Of a stretch of DNA of 64,000 nt, positions 25,633-34,831 are shown one piece after another. This stretch comes from an uncultured Bacilli bacterium. Lineage in GTDB: Bacteria; Bacillota_I; Bacilli_A; RF39; UBA660. Each line of letters opens with the position of its first letter. Position 1 is the first letter of the stretch. A model generated the notes under the pieces. It had not been told where the DNA came from. It did no database searches and worked only from the letters and a program-made list of their open reading frames with translations. A program made the translations under genes and the position numbers. The DNA lies in contig CAKOTU010000003.1 in NCBI GenBank assembly GCA_934120265.1, forward strand, positions 1 through 64,000, written 5' to 3'.

Positions 25633-27810
25633 ATGAAATTAAAATTCAGAGCTGATGCTAAGGATATTCTAATATTTGTTATATTCAGTATCTTCTTGTT
25701 ATATTTTGTAGCAATTGCTGTGGTAAACTTGGGTACTTTTGCACAAGAAGGTGTTTTATACGGATTAAATCCATTGCCTGCTTTTAGTAAGGATTATTTA
25801 CTTGCTACTATTATGGGTTATATTTGTGTTTTAATTGCTATCATAATGAGTGTTTCATCTTTATTTTTTGAAAGGGAAAAAGGAATTGGTATAAGTACTG
25901 ATCCAAAAAAAGAAAAAGGATACTCAAGATGGGCTACCGATAAGGAAATGAAAAAAGAATTAAAAATGGTCCGTGCTAAAGATTTAAAGAGTAATGCAGC
26001 AGGTATTCCTTTAATTAACAATGGTAAAGAAATATGGGTTGATGATGGTGAATATCATAACCTAATTATTGGTTCTACTGGTTCTGGTAAAACTGAAATG
26101 ATTGTTCAACCTATGGTTAAAGTTTTAGCCAAAAAGGGTGAGTCCATGATTATTACTGACCCTAAAGGTGAAATTTATGAAAAGAACGCTGTTGAATTAA
26201 GAGAAAAAGGATATAATATTGTTCTTTTAAATTTCCGCGATCCGCAACAAGGTAATTGTTGGAACCCACTTTCTCTTCCTTATAATTTGTATAAAAGTGG
26301 TAATCAAGATAAAGCTTGCGAATTATTAGATGACTTAGCTTTAAATATCCTTTATGATGAGTCTTCTAAAAATCAAGATCCTTTCTGGGAAAAAACTTCA
26401 GCAGATTATTTTGCAGGTTTAGCACTAGGATTATTTGAAGATGCTAAAGAAGAAGAGATTAACTTAAACAGTATAAATTTAATGACTACTGTTGGTGAAG
26501 AAAAAATTGCAGGTACTACATATATCAAAGAATATTTTAGTTATAAAGATCCTGCAGGGCCTGCTTATGTTAATGCTTCATCAACATTAATGGCTCCAAG
26601 TGATACTAAAGGTAGTATTTTATCAGTTTTTAAACAAAAAATTAAATTATTTGCATCTCGTGAAAACATGAGCGAAATGTTATCACATAGTGATTTTAAT
26701 ATGGATGACATTGGTCGTCAAAAAACAGCAGTATTTATTGTTGTTCAAGATGAAAAGAAAACATATCATTCTTTAGTTACTATTTTCCTAAAACAATGCT
26801 ATGAAACATTGATTAGAGTAGCACAAGAATGTGGGGGAAAACTTCCTTATAGAACAAACTTTATTCTAGATGAATTTGCTAATATGCCTCCATTAAAAGA
26901 TGTTACAACAATGGTTACAGCAGCGCGTTCACGTGCGATGAGATTTAGTTTTATTATTCAAAACTTTGCTCAATTATATGAAGTATATGGAAAAGAAAAT
27001 GGAGAAACAATCAAAGGTAACTGTGGAAATATTGTTTATTTAATAAGTAGTGAGCTTAGCGCTCTTGAAGAAATTAGTAAAATGTGTGGAGAAGTAAAAT
27101 CAAAAGAAAAGGATAAAACTGCTTCTACACCACTTGTAACAGTTAGTGACCTTCAAAGATTACCTAAATGGACAATGATATTAATTCGTATTAGAATGAT
27201 GCCATTTAAGACAAAACTAACTCCAAACTGGCAAATGATGCAAAATCATGAATGGGAGAAAGATTATCCAAAAGCCGAATATCCTAACAGAGAAAAAGAA
27301 CCGGTTAGTGTATTTGATATAAAATCTTTTGTTGAAAAAAGAAAAGAAGACAAAATAAATGCTATGTTGGGTGGAAATACTAAAGAATCTAATCCAATGC
27401 CTTTTGTACCTCCAATGTTTGGTGATAAAAATTCTAATTCTTCCAGTGGTGGATTTAATGTTGATGATTTAGTTAAAAAAATAGATGCTAAAATAGCAGA
27501 GTTAGAAGAAGAAGAACGACTTGAAAAAGAAGCAGAAAAAGCTAAAGAAAAATCTCAAGATGAAAAATCAACTCCAGTCGTTGAGGAAGAACCAAAGCCT
27601 AGAATTTCGGAGGAACTAAAATTACCTGAAGTTGAAAAAGAACCTCAAATTGAAATTAAACCAGAAACTGGATCTGAAATTTCTGTTCCATCAACTAGTA
27701 AAGTTATAGAAGAAAATAATATAAAAGTTGAAAATACTGTTCAACCTGAAAGTAGTAAAAATATTACAGATGATCAATTTTTCGATGACTTTTTCAATGA
27801 AGATGAATAA
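25633..27810 (+). CDS. VirD4/TcpA-family T4SS coupling protein
   Basis: 725 residues. ATG 25633 follows AAAGGAGGGG; upstream in-frame starts lie in the preceding gene. Two membrane helices (about 12-34 and 55-80), Walker A IGSTGSGKTEM near 147, SMIITDPKGEIYEKN, and Walker B FILDEFANMPPL near 411. C-terminal extension of about 160 residues is highly charged and probably disordered, with repeated Glu/Lys helices and an acidic end DDFFNEDE. VirD4 proteins bring substrates to the channel. No relaxase gene accompanies it here, so the substrate may be protein. Terminator follows. Confidence 0.92.
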   Translation: MKLKFRADAKDILIFVIFSIFLLYFVAIAVVNLGTFAQEGVLYGLNPLPAFSKDYLLATIMGYICVLIAIIMSVSSLFFEREKGIGISTDPKKEKGYSRWATDKEMKKELKMVRAKDLKSNAAGIPLINNGKEIWVDDGEYHNLIIGSTGSGKTEMIVQPMVKVLAKKGESMIITDPKGEIYEKNAVELREKGYNIVLLNFRDPQQGNCWNPLSLPYNLYKSGNQDKACELLDDLALNILYDESSKNQDPFWEKTSADYFAGLALGLFEDAKEEEINLNSINLMTTVGEEKIAGTTYIKEYFSYKDPAGPAYVNASSTLMAPSDTKGSILSVFKQKIKLFASRENMSEMLSHSDFNMDDIGRQKTAVFIVVQDEKKTYHSLVTIFLKQCYETLIRVAQECGGKLPYRTNFILDEFANMPPLKDVTTMVTAARSRAMRFSFIIQNFAQLYEVYGKENGETIKGNCGNIVYLISSELSALEEISKMCGEVKSKEKDKTASTPLVTVSDLQRLPKWTMILIRIRMMPFKTKLTPNWQMMQNHEWEKDYPKAEYPNREKEPVSVFDIKSFVEKRKEDKINAMLGGNTKESNPMPFVPPMFGDKNSNSSSGGFNVDDLVKKIDAKIAELEEEERLEKEAEKAKEKSQDEKSTPVVEEEPKPRISEELKLPEVEKEPQIEIKPETGSEISVPSTSKVIEENNIKVENTVQPESSKNITDDQFFDDFFNEDE

Positions 27811-27826
27811 AATTCATCTTTTTTTG
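27800..27826 (+). terminator. Terminator after virD4-like gene
   Basis: AGATGAAT / ATTCATCT stem, 3-base loop, then seven T; overlaps the stop codon. Confidence 0.75.
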
Positions 27827-27835
27827 TTGGTTGTG

Positions 27836-27844
27836 TGTTATAAT
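27836..27844 (+). promoter_or_regulatory. Extended -10 promoter before the YwaF-like gene
   Basis: TGTTATAAT, 15 bases before the start codon. Confidence 0.55.
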
Positions 27845-27858
27845 TAATATGTGATAAT

Positions 27859-28605
27859 ATGAAAGACTTTTTATTAAATAAAAACACTGGGATACAATTT
27901 TATATGTTTAATATTACACATTTTTTTGTTTTGTTTATTACATATATTATTATGTTAATTATTCTATATAATAAGAATAAATTAAAGAATATTAGCGATA
28001 TAAACAAAAAAAGAATAAGAATATTTTTTGGTATTATACTTTTAATTTCATGGATAATTAGACGCGGCTCTTTTATTTATTATGGCGTCTATAATATAAA
28101 AAATCATTTGGATTTAGGCTTTTGTAATATAAATGCTTTATTATTTATGTTTTATTGTTTAACAGGTAATAAAAAGGTGTATAGATTTTGTTATTATTCC
28201 ACATTTGTTGGACCACTGTTATCCATTTTATTTCCAGCAGTTACAACAAGCATTAACAACTATTCTTTCATAACGTTTATAATAAATCATAACATAGTAT
28301 TTTTAATGAATTTAGTATTTTGCATATTTGAAGAATTAAAACAAGATGATAATAATGTTAGAATTTTTTTCTTGATAGGATATGCTTATGTAGTTTTTAC
28401 AAATATATTAGATATTGTATTTGACCTTAATTATAATAAATTAATAGGATTTATATCTAGTAAATATGTCCAAAATGGTATAGTTTTATATATATCAAAT
28501 AATTTGATCATTTCACTAATTATATATTTTTTGGTTGCATCTATATGTATATTAATTGCTAATTATATATTACAGATTATAGGAGGAAAGTATGAAAAAA
28601 AGTAA
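27859..28605 (+). CDS. YwaF-like (TIGR02206-type) integral membrane protein
   Basis: 248 residues with about seven hydrophobic helices. The central motif LDLGFCNINALLFMFYCLTGNKKVYRFCYYSTFVGPLLSILFP, followed by a helix with HNIVFLMNLVF, fits the YwaF/TP0381 family of membrane proteins, whose function is unknown. A TGTTATAAT box lies at 27836. The gene overlaps the next start by 14 bases. Weak link to the T4SS beyond position. Confidence 0.6.
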   Translation: MKDFLLNKNTGIQFYMFNITHFFVLFITYIIMLIILYNKNKLKNISDINKKRIRIFFGIILLISWIIRRGSFIYYGVYNIKNHLDLGFCNINALLFMFYCLTGNKKVYRFCYYSTFVGPLLSILFPAVTTSINNYSFITFIINHNIVFLMNLVFCIFEELKQDDNNVRIFFLIGYAYVVFTNILDIVFDLNYNKLIGFISSKYVQNGIVLYISNNLIISLIIYFLVASICILIANYILQIIGGKYEKK

Positions 28606-29857
28606 TATCTTTAAGTTGTTGTTATTAATGTTATTATTTGTGCCTGTCACTATTTTGGCAGGTAGTAGTAATGATGATGCAACAGAGTTACCAATTCCAG
28701 ATTTTAAACAAGAGTATACTAACAATTATTCTGAAATTTATACTTGTGATTATAGAATTAATTTGTCTTCTGAATCTGTTTTTTTTGGGACTTTTGATTT
28801 TTCTATAAATTTTTCTAAGGCAGGTAACGGGGCTAGAATTATAGTTAATCAAGTTTCTGATTTTTCTGACTTAACTGATTTGGATGTTAGTCAAGTAAAG
28901 GCTGTGAATGCTATAAAATCAATTTCTTATAATAATGGATACTCTTGTCCTCGTTTAATGGCATTCCTAAAGGAAGAAGAAGATACACAGACTGGGAAAC
29001 TTATAGAAATATTTGAAGTTAAAGATTATGATTCTACTGAATATAACAAATATAAATCTGGTGGAGGTGTAACTAACAAGTATTATGTGTTAAATAATTA
29101 TAAAAAATCTTCTTATAATTGTAATTATAATAAAGATGATTGTAATTCTCAACAATACTGTAAATATGCCTTAGTTGATTCTGGGCATAAAGAATATAAA
29201 TGTGTAGAAGTAAAGTATGGTGAAAAGCAAACCCCACCAGAGAATACTACGCGTACAGAAGTATGTTCAGGATATGTTGAATCTATTTTTAAACAGACTC
29301 TTGAATATTCCTTTTCAGCTAGTGGCGCACTTCAAGTATCTTTAGGGTCTGGTAATTTTTCTTTTAGCGGGTCTACTAATTTTGTTGATAAACAGGGACA
29401 GCTTTATGATTTATGGAAAAATGGTAAATGTTGTTCAAATAATAAATTAGGAATTAATTATAATACGGATTCAACAGAATTATCTTGTGACAATTCTTCA
29501 TCTGCATGGAATTATGATAACCCAAATGATTATAATGAAGATAAAGATAAATATAATCCGGGTGAAGACGTATCAGGTTGTGAAGTAGTACCTGAAGAGG
29601 TTCGAAAATGGATAAAAATATCTCTAAACTTTATAAAGTATATAGCTCTAATATTGGTAATAGTATTAGGGACAATAGATTTTATAAAAGCTGCAGGATC
29701 AGGAGAACCAGATGCAATGAAAAAAGCAGGTCAATCATTTATAAAAAGAGTAATAGCAGTAATCATATTATTCTTACTTCCAATGATAATTGATTTAATA
29801 CTACACTTAATCAATTTATATGGTTCAACAGATGATTGCTTTGATGTATTAAAGTAA
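28592..29857 (+). CDS. Secreted protein with C-terminal VirB2/TrbC-like two-helix module (group B, copy 1)
   Basis: 421 residues. Signal peptide (about 1-22, LLFVPVTILAGS), then a unique Cys-rich ectodomain of about 300 residues (pairs such as YTCDYRI, YSCPRL, NCNYNKDDCN, YCKYAL, KCCSNN). The last 100 residues are the shared module: GCEVVPEEVRKWI, helix 1, hairpin AAGSGEPDAMKKAGQSFIKR, helix 2, STDDCF. AGGAGG precedes the start, which lies within the YwaF-like gene. The module is nearly the same as in two genes 28 kb downstream. Likely a surface subunit held or assembled through its C-terminal pilin-like part. Confidence 0.7.
   Translation: MKKSNIFKLLLLMLLFVPVTILAGSSNDDATELPIPDFKQEYTNNYSEIYTCDYRINLSSESVFFGTFDFSINFSKAGNGARIIVNQVSDFSDLTDLDVSQVKAVNAIKSISYNNGYSCPRLMAFLKEEEDTQTGKLIEIFEVKDYDSTEYNKYKSGGGVTNKYYVLNNYKKSSYNCNYNKDDCNSQQYCKYALVDSGHKEYKCVEVKYGEKQTPPENTTRTEVCSGYVESIFKQTLEYSFSASGALQVSLGSGNFSFSGSTNFVDKQGQLYDLWKNGKCCSNNKLGINYNTDSTELSCDNSSSAWNYDNPNDYNEDKDKYNPGEDVSGCEVVPEEVRKWIKISLNFIKYIALILVIVLGTIDFIKAAGSGEPDAMKKAGQSFIKRVIAVIILFLLPMIIDLILHLINLYGSTDDCFDVLK
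29738..29842 (+). repeat. 105-base identical repeat, copy A (VirB2-like module, 3' half)
   Basis: These 105 bases are identical to 58983-59087 and code for the second helix and hairpin of the group B module. The corresponding part of the gene at 56816-57889 is similar but has several silent and a few replacement changes. Confidence 0.9.
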
Positions 29858-29880
29858 CTTATGTTACTTTTTCTTTTTAT
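29851..29880 (+). terminator. Terminator after group B copy 1
   Basis: AAAGTAAC / GTTACTTT stem around TTAT with a T-rich tail; overlaps the stop codon. Confidence 0.75.
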
Positions 29881-29906
29881 TTTCATATACTGTAATAGGT
29901 GATTAG

Positions 29907-30197
29907 ATGATTAATAATATTTCTGTTGTTGATTTGAAAAAAGTATGTGATAGAGTTAATATTATTGATTTAAGAGGCATTGAAAGTTATAATAATAGTC
30001 ATATAGAAGGAGCTAAGAATATAGAATTTAATAAATTATTAATTAGTCCAAATCTTTATTTAGATAAGAATTTAGTTTATTATGTATATTGTCAAAAAGG
30101 TAAAAAAAGTTTGAAATTATGTGAAATATTAGGTAGACAAGGTTATAAATTAGTTAATATAAATGGTGGCTATGAAGCTTGGATTTTAAATAAATAA
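29907..30197 (+). CDS. Single-domain rhodanese-like protein
   Basis: 96 residues, the size of a single rhodanese domain. INNISVVDLKK, VNIIDLRGIESYNNSHIEGAKNI and the active-loop YCQKGKKSLKLCEIL carry the family pattern; the Cys of YCQKGKKS is the sulfur-carrying residue. NGGYEAW is the usual C-terminal end. Sulfur-transfer role is likely (mnmA and a ttcA-like enzyme lie in this window), but no partner is shown. Terminator follows. Confidence 0.88.
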   Translation: MINNISVVDLKKVCDRVNIIDLRGIESYNNSHIEGAKNIEFNKLLISPNLYLDKNLVYYVYCQKGKKSLKLCEILGRQGYKLVNINGGYEAWILNK

Positions 30198-30226
30198 GAT
30201 ATTTTGGTATATCTTATTTTCTTTTT
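30194..30226 (+). terminator. Terminator after rhodanese gene
   Basis: ATAAGATAT / ATATCTTAT stem with a 6-base loop and T-rich tail. Confidence 0.75.
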
Positions 30227-30261
30227 CTTTCAAATATAATATAATTAGTATGGTGATAAAA

Positions 30262-31338
30262 ATGGAATACATAATTATAGGAATGCTAGTAATCTTAATA
30301 ATAATCGGGGTTATTTCACTTATGAAAAACATTAATGAATCTAATATAACAGAGAGATTAGGTAAGCTAGAGACTAACGTCATTAAGGAGATGGGTGAGT
30401 TTAAGAGCAGTATAAATCGTGATATGAACGATGATTTTACTAAATTAAGTGAAGGAATAGAACTTAAGCTTAGATTAATTAATGATCGTGTTAATGAAAG
30501 ACTTGATGAAAACTTTGAAAAAACTAATAAAACCTTTACTTCTGTATTAGAACGTCTTAGTAAAATAGATGAAGCCCAAAAGAAAATCGATACACTATCA
30601 ACTGATATTGTTTCTCTTCAAGGTGTATTAACAGATAAAAAAACTAGAGGTATTTTTGGAGAAGTAAGTCTTAAACATATTTTGAGTAGTGTGTTTGGAG
30701 AAAACAACAAAAGAATTTATGAACTTCAACATACTTTTGATAATGGTGTAATAGCGGATTGTGTATTATTTGCACCAGAACCATTAGGGGTTATTGCTAT
30801 TGATTCAAAATTTCCACTTGAAAATTATCAAATTATGGTGGATAAAAATAATGATATTGGCGTTAGAACTAGTGCAGAAAAATTATTTAAAAGTGATATG
30901 AAAAAACATATTGATGCTATAGCGAGTAAATACATCATTCCAGGTGTTACAACAGATCAGGCAATTATGTTTTTACCAGCCGAGGCTATATTTGCAGAAA
31001 TTAATGCTTATCATCAAGATTTAATTGACTATGCTTACAAAAAAAGAGTTTGGATTACATCTCCAACTACTTTGATTAGTACATTAACAACTCTACAAAT
31101 AATTATTAAAAATATAGAAAGAGATAAATATACTAAAGTTATACATCAGGAATTAAGGTTACTTGATGAAGAATTTAAAAGGTATAAAGATAGATGGGAT
31201 AAGTTATATCGTAGTATTGAAACTGTTTCTAAAGACGTAAAAGATATACATACAACAACTGATAAAATAACAAAAAGATTTAATAGTATAAATCAAGTAG
31301 AAATGGGGGAACTTACTTATAATGAAGAAGATAAATAA
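30262..31338 (+). CDS. rmuC: DNA recombination protein RmuC
   Basis: 358 residues. ATG 30262 follows GGTGAT at 30252; the earlier in-frame ATG overlaps that site. N-terminal membrane helix (about 1-22), coiled coil to about residue 120, then the RmuC nuclease-like core (TRGIFGEVSLKHIL, IAIDSKFPLENYQ, AIMFLPAEAIFAEI, VWITSPTTLISTL). RmuC restrains inverted-repeat recombination; it is membrane-tethered and likely acts on branched DNA. The next gene starts within its last codons. Confidence 0.93.
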   Translation: MEYIIIGMLVILIIIGVISLMKNINESNITERLGKLETNVIKEMGEFKSSINRDMNDDFTKLSEGIELKLRLINDRVNERLDENFEKTNKTFTSVLERLSKIDEAQKKIDTLSTDIVSLQGVLTDKKTRGIFGEVSLKHILSSVFGENNKRIYELQHTFDNGVIADCVLFAPEPLGVIAIDSKFPLENYQIMVDKNNDIGVRTSAEKLFKSDMKKHIDAIASKYIIPGVTTDQAIMFLPAEAIFAEINAYHQDLIDYAYKKRVWITSPTTLISTLTTLQIIIKNIERDKYTKVIHQELRLLDEEFKRYKDRWDKLYRSIETVSKDVKDIHTTTDKITKRFNSINQVEMGELTYNEEDK

Positions 31339-31921
31339 TATTATTATAACGTTAATGTTGATTGTTAATACAAGGTGCATTGGTTTAACTTTGTTAGGCA
31401 AATATAATTCCAACATTCTTGTTTGCTTATCTTTATATCTAATAGTTTTTGCACCTAAAATTCTTAGAAAGTTTAGCCCTAAAATAAATGATTTAATAGA
31501 GTTAATATTTTTAATATTCATTTTATTTGCTCAACTATTAGGAAGTATTTTGCATTTTTATGGAATTATATATTGGTACGATTCTTTTATGCATTATATT
31601 TCTGGTATTTTAACATCATTTTTAGCTGTTCTTTTATTAGTTTTATTTAATAAATACGATGAAAAAGATAGAGTTTTTAATATTATATTTATTATATCTA
31701 TAACTTTGATGGTAGCTGGTTTATGGGAAATATTTGAATTTACAGCTGATAATCTTCTTGGTGGAGATGCTCAAAAGGTTTTAACTACAGGAGTTACAGA
31801 TACAATGAAAGATATAATTTGTGCATTACTTGGAAGTATTTTATTTTCTTTTTGCTATTTATATGAATGTGTAAAAAAGAAGAATTTAGTTATAAAAGAT
31901 TTTATAAAAAAACTGATTTAG
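31322..31921 (+). CDS. YjdF-like (DUF2238) membrane protein
   Basis: 199 residues with about six hydrophobic helices. The motif HFYGIIYWYDSFMHYISG, then GLWEIFEFTADNLLGGDAQ and TGVTDTMKDIICALLGS, is typical of YjdF/DUF2238 proteins; the conserved acidic and His residues lie at membrane edges. Function unknown. It overlaps rmuC by 17 bases, with GGGGGAA upstream, so it is probably coupled. A bidirectional terminator follows. Confidence 0.8.
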   Translation: MKKINNIIITLMLIVNTRCIGLTLLGKYNSNILVCLSLYLIVFAPKILRKFSPKINDLIELIFLIFILFAQLLGSILHFYGIIYWYDSFMHYISGILTSFLAVLLLVLFNKYDEKDRVFNIIFIISITLMVAGLWEIFEFTADNLLGGDAQKVLTTGVTDTMKDIICALLGSILFSFCYLYECVKKKNLVIKDFIKKLI

Positions 31922-31942
31922 TTTTTCTAAATCAGTTTTTTT
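31906..31942. terminator. Bidirectional terminator between convergent genes
   Basis: Stem AAAAACTGATTTAG / CTAAATCAGTTTTT with a T5 loop and A and T tracts on both sides. It serves the YjdF-like gene and the minus-strand VirB2-like gene. Confidence 0.85.
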
Positions 31943-31943
31943 A

Positions 31944-32561
31944 TTAAAATTTTCCTCCGCCTCCGCCATGAGTTGTACCACTTGATGATTCATGTGTTGT
32001 TGAACCACCTTGGGAATTATTATTGTTGTTATTATTGTTGTTGTTATTATTATTTGTACCAGCGTTACTTGTTGAAACAGTACCAACTTTTTGGCAAGCA
32101 GTATAATCATTTAAGAAGCACTTGACACAGTTCATAGCATTTTTTTCATCATCAGGGACTAACACAGCGATCAATGTTTCTATGATCATGAACACTAAAA
32201 ATACTACCACTCCTGCTAATAATCGATTAAGAAATTTCTTTTGTGCTTTTTTCATTTCATCTTCTTTTTGAGCAGATACAGCTTTTAAAACATCTAGCAT
32301 ACCAGTAATGATAATAATAACAGGTGTAGCAATTTTTAAAATATCATATAAGCTATTTGTAAATTTAGGTAAATTTTCATGAAATCTTATACCTCTAACT
32401 ATATTGCCATCTTGAACTGCACTACCGCCACATGTAAGGTTTCCAACGAAGTCACTTTCTGATGGCTTAGAATTATTGTCAGCTTTAACTACTACTGGAC
32501 TTATTATTAAGGTAAATAGTGATAGCATGACCAAACTAAAAACTAATAAATTCTTTTTCAT
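31944..32561 (-). CDS. VirB2/TrbC-like protein with signal peptide and poly-Asn/Gly tail (group A, copy 3)
   Basis: 205 residues. ATG at 32561 follows GGAGAG on the minus strand. Signal peptide (about 1-27, ending VVVKA), short exposed part with LTCGGS, helix 1, hairpin VLKAVSAQKEDEMKKAQKKFLNR, helix 2, MNCVKCF, then a tail containing 13 consecutive Asn and Gly/Ser/His repeats (GGGGGKF). The hairpin matches the two tandem genes at 17 kb. This copy differs by its signal peptide and tail and lies away from the T4SS on the opposite strand. It could be a pilin-type subunit with an exposed flexible end. Confidence 0.7.
   Translation of the reverse strand: MKKNLLVFSLVMLSLFTLIISPVVVKADNNSKPSESDFVGNLTCGGSAVQDGNIVRGIRFHENLPKFTNSLYDILKIATPVIIIITGMLDVLKAVSAQKEDEMKKAQKKFLNRLLAGVVVFLVFMIIETLIAVLVPDDEKNAMNCVKCFLNDYTACQKVGTVSTSNAGTNNNNNNNNNNNNNSQGGSTTHESSSGTTHGGGGGKF
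32016..32054 (-). repeat. Trinucleotide repeat encoding 13 Asn
   Basis: Thirteen consecutive AAY codons on the minus strand. Any slippage by whole units would change tail length but keep the frame. Confidence 0.85.
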
Positions 32562-32681
32562 AAAACTCTCCAATCTTATTTCTAAATTTATTATAACAAC
32601 ATTTTAAATAAAAATAAATAATAAGTGTTAAATTTTCGTAAAGTTTATTTGAAAATACTATATTTTTAATGCTAAATCATT

Positions 32682-32687
32682 TATAAT
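32682..32687 (+). promoter_or_regulatory. -10 box for rnr
   Basis: TATAAT, 20 bases before the rnr start, with GAGGTGG between them. No clear -35. Confidence 0.45.
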
Positions 32688-32707
32688 AAACAATAGAGGT
32701 GGAATAG

Positions 32708-34831
32708 ATGGAAGAGCAAATTTTAGAAATATTAAAAAAGAGTGATAAAGCTTTAGATATACACGAAATAAATGATATGCTTGGATTTAACACTGTAGAA
32801 GAGTTGAAGGAATTAATAAAAGAAACAAACAGGTTAGAAGATGAACTAAAAATATATCGTACAAAGAAAGATCGTTTTTTACTTTTTAACAATAGTAACT
32901 TAAAAATAGGTAAGATGATTGCTAATAAAAAAGGTTATGGTTTTGTAGATATAGAAGGACCTGAAGATGTTTTTGTGGCGCCTACTAATATGAATCACGC
33001 TATTCATGGAGACGATGTCGTTGTTGAGGTAATCTCCAAAAAAGGATTACAGATGGAAGGGCGTATTGTTAAAATAATTAGTCGTAAGTTAAAACAAATG
33101 GTAGGAGAAATATATTTTGATAAGTTTGGGAAACCATTTGTTGACTTAGACGATGATAAAGTAAAGATCACTGTAGAATTAGATAAAAACAATTTAAAGG
33201 GAGCAATGCCTGGACATAAAGTTCTAGTAAAAATTACTAAGAAATTAAAAGATAATAATTATTGCGGTGAAGTAGTAAGAATCTTAGGACATAAAAATGA
33301 TCCTGGTGTAGATATTTTATCTATTGTTGCCAAATATGAAATACCTGATACTTTTCCAGATACTGTTATCAAAGAGTTAGATACTATTCCAGATAGCGTA
33401 AGTGAAGAAGAGATGAAGGGAAGAACTGACTTACGTGACGAAGTAATATTTACTATTGATGGTGATGATACTAAAGATATAGATGATGCGATATCGATTG
33501 AAAAGTTAGAAAATGGTAATTATAAACTTGGTGTTCATATTGCTGATGTTAGTTATTATGTAAAAGAAGGATCTAAGTTAGATGATGAAGCATATCTTAG
33601 AGGTACTAGTGTTTATTTAGCTGACAGAGTTATTCCAATGTTACCTCGTAAACTTTCTAATGGAATTTGTTCTTTAAATCCAAATGAAGATAGACTTGCT
33701 ATGTCATGTGTTATGGAAATAGATGGTAAAGGTAATGTTGTTGATTATGATATTTTTGAAAGTGTAATTAGATCACGAATTCAAATGACCTATAAAAATG
33801 TTAATAACATTTTAGAAAAAGATATTGTAAATCCGGATTATGAACCTTATGTTGATAAACTAAAATTGATGGCCGATCTTGCTAAAATTTTAAGAAAAAA
33901 TAAGGAAAGACGCGGATATATTGACTTTGATATTGATGAAGCTAAAATAATTGTTAATGATGATGGTAAAGCTATTGATATTGTAAAAAGAGAACGTGGT
34001 ACTGGAGAAAAATTAATTGAAGACTTTATGATTGCAGCTAATGAAACTGTTGCGACTCACGTTTATTTTATGGAACTTCCATTCTTATATCGTATCCACG
34101 GGGAACCTAGTGAAGAAAAAATCAATAATTTCTTAAAATTTATTAGCATTTTAGGGTACAAAGTAAATGTTAAAGTAAAACAAATTACACCATTTGTACT
34201 TCAAGATATTCTTGAACAGTTAAAAGATAAGAAAGAGTTTCATATTCTATCTTGTATGTTACTAAGATGTATGCAAAAAGCTGTTTATGATAAAAATAAT
34301 ATTGGTCACTTTGGACTTGGAAGTAAGTGCTATACTCACTTTACATCACCTATAAGAAGATACCCAGATACAACAGTTCATCGTTTACTTCGTAAATATT
34401 TGTTTCAGCATAAATTAGACCGTGATACAATCAATTATATAGATGAAAAATTAACAATAATTGGAGAACATACTTCAAATACAGAGAGAAATGCGGCAGA
34501 CTGTGAACGTGAAGTTGATGATATGAAGATGGCTGAGTATATGATGGATCATATAGGAGAAGAATATACTGGTATGATTAATACAATTACTAATTTTGGC
34601 ATGTTTGTTGAGCTTCCTAATTTAGTAGAAGGATTAGTTAGACTAGACGATCTAACCGATGATTACTATGTTTATGATGAAGAAACATTCTCATTAAGGG
34701 GTGCTCATAATAAACGAGGATATCGTCTAGGAGATATTATAAGAGTTAAAGTAAAAGCTGCTAATAAAGAAGCAAAAACTATTGATTTTGTTGTAGTAAG
34801 AGAAACAGGAGATCAAGATGGAGATAAATAA
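32708..34831 (+). CDS. rnr: Ribonuclease R (VacB/RNase II family)
   Basis: 707 residues. 3'-5' exoribonuclease. N-terminal winged-helix part (1-65), cold-shock domains (KGYGFVDIEGPEDVFV), the RNB catalytic domain with IDGDDTKDIDDAISIE (the four conserved Asp), HFTSPIRRYPDTTVHR, and a C-terminal S1 domain (GEEYTGMINTITNFGMFVEL). GAGGTGG precedes the start. It overlaps smpB by 14 bases; RNase R, SmpB and tmRNA act together in degrading stalled messages, and ssrA is 4.8 kb downstream. Confidence 0.97.
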   Translation: MEEQILEILKKSDKALDIHEINDMLGFNTVEELKELIKETNRLEDELKIYRTKKDRFLLFNNSNLKIGKMIANKKGYGFVDIEGPEDVFVAPTNMNHAIHGDDVVVEVISKKGLQMEGRIVKIISRKLKQMVGEIYFDKFGKPFVDLDDDKVKITVELDKNNLKGAMPGHKVLVKITKKLKDNNYCGEVVRILGHKNDPGVDILSIVAKYEIPDTFPDTVIKELDTIPDSVSEEEMKGRTDLRDEVIFTIDGDDTKDIDDAISIEKLENGNYKLGVHIADVSYYVKEGSKLDDEAYLRGTSVYLADRVIPMLPRKLSNGICSLNPNEDRLAMSCVMEIDGKGNVVDYDIFESVIRSRIQMTYKNVNNILEKDIVNPDYEPYVDKLKLMADLAKILRKNKERRGYIDFDIDEAKIIVNDDGKAIDIVKRERGTGEKLIEDFMIAANETVATHVYFMELPFLYRIHGEPSEEKINNFLKFISILGYKVNVKVKQITPFVLQDILEQLKDKKEFHILSCMLLRCMQKAVYDKNNIGHFGLGSKCYTHFTSPIRRYPDTTVHRLLRKYLFQHKLDRDTINYIDEKLTIIGEHTSNTERNAADCEREVDDMKMAEYMMDHIGEEYTGMINTITNFGMFVELPNLVEGLVRLDDLTDDYYVYDEETFSLRGAHNKRGYRLGDIIRVKVKAANKEAKTIDFVVVRETGDQDGDK

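Noticed and set aside
8821..27810. An integrative conjugative element
   Set aside because: No relaxase, integrase, attachment repeats or origin seen; block lies between housekeeping genes with matching composition.
29608..29793. Out-of-frame plus-strand ORF over the VirB2-like module (also at 57640 and 58853)
   Set aside because: It recurs in all three group B copies only because the DNA is conserved; no ribosome site and the composition (Asn/Ser/Arg-rich) is implausible.
32016..32054. Triplet repeat as a phase-variable on/off switch
   Set aside because: Units are whole codons, so length changes cannot shift the frame.
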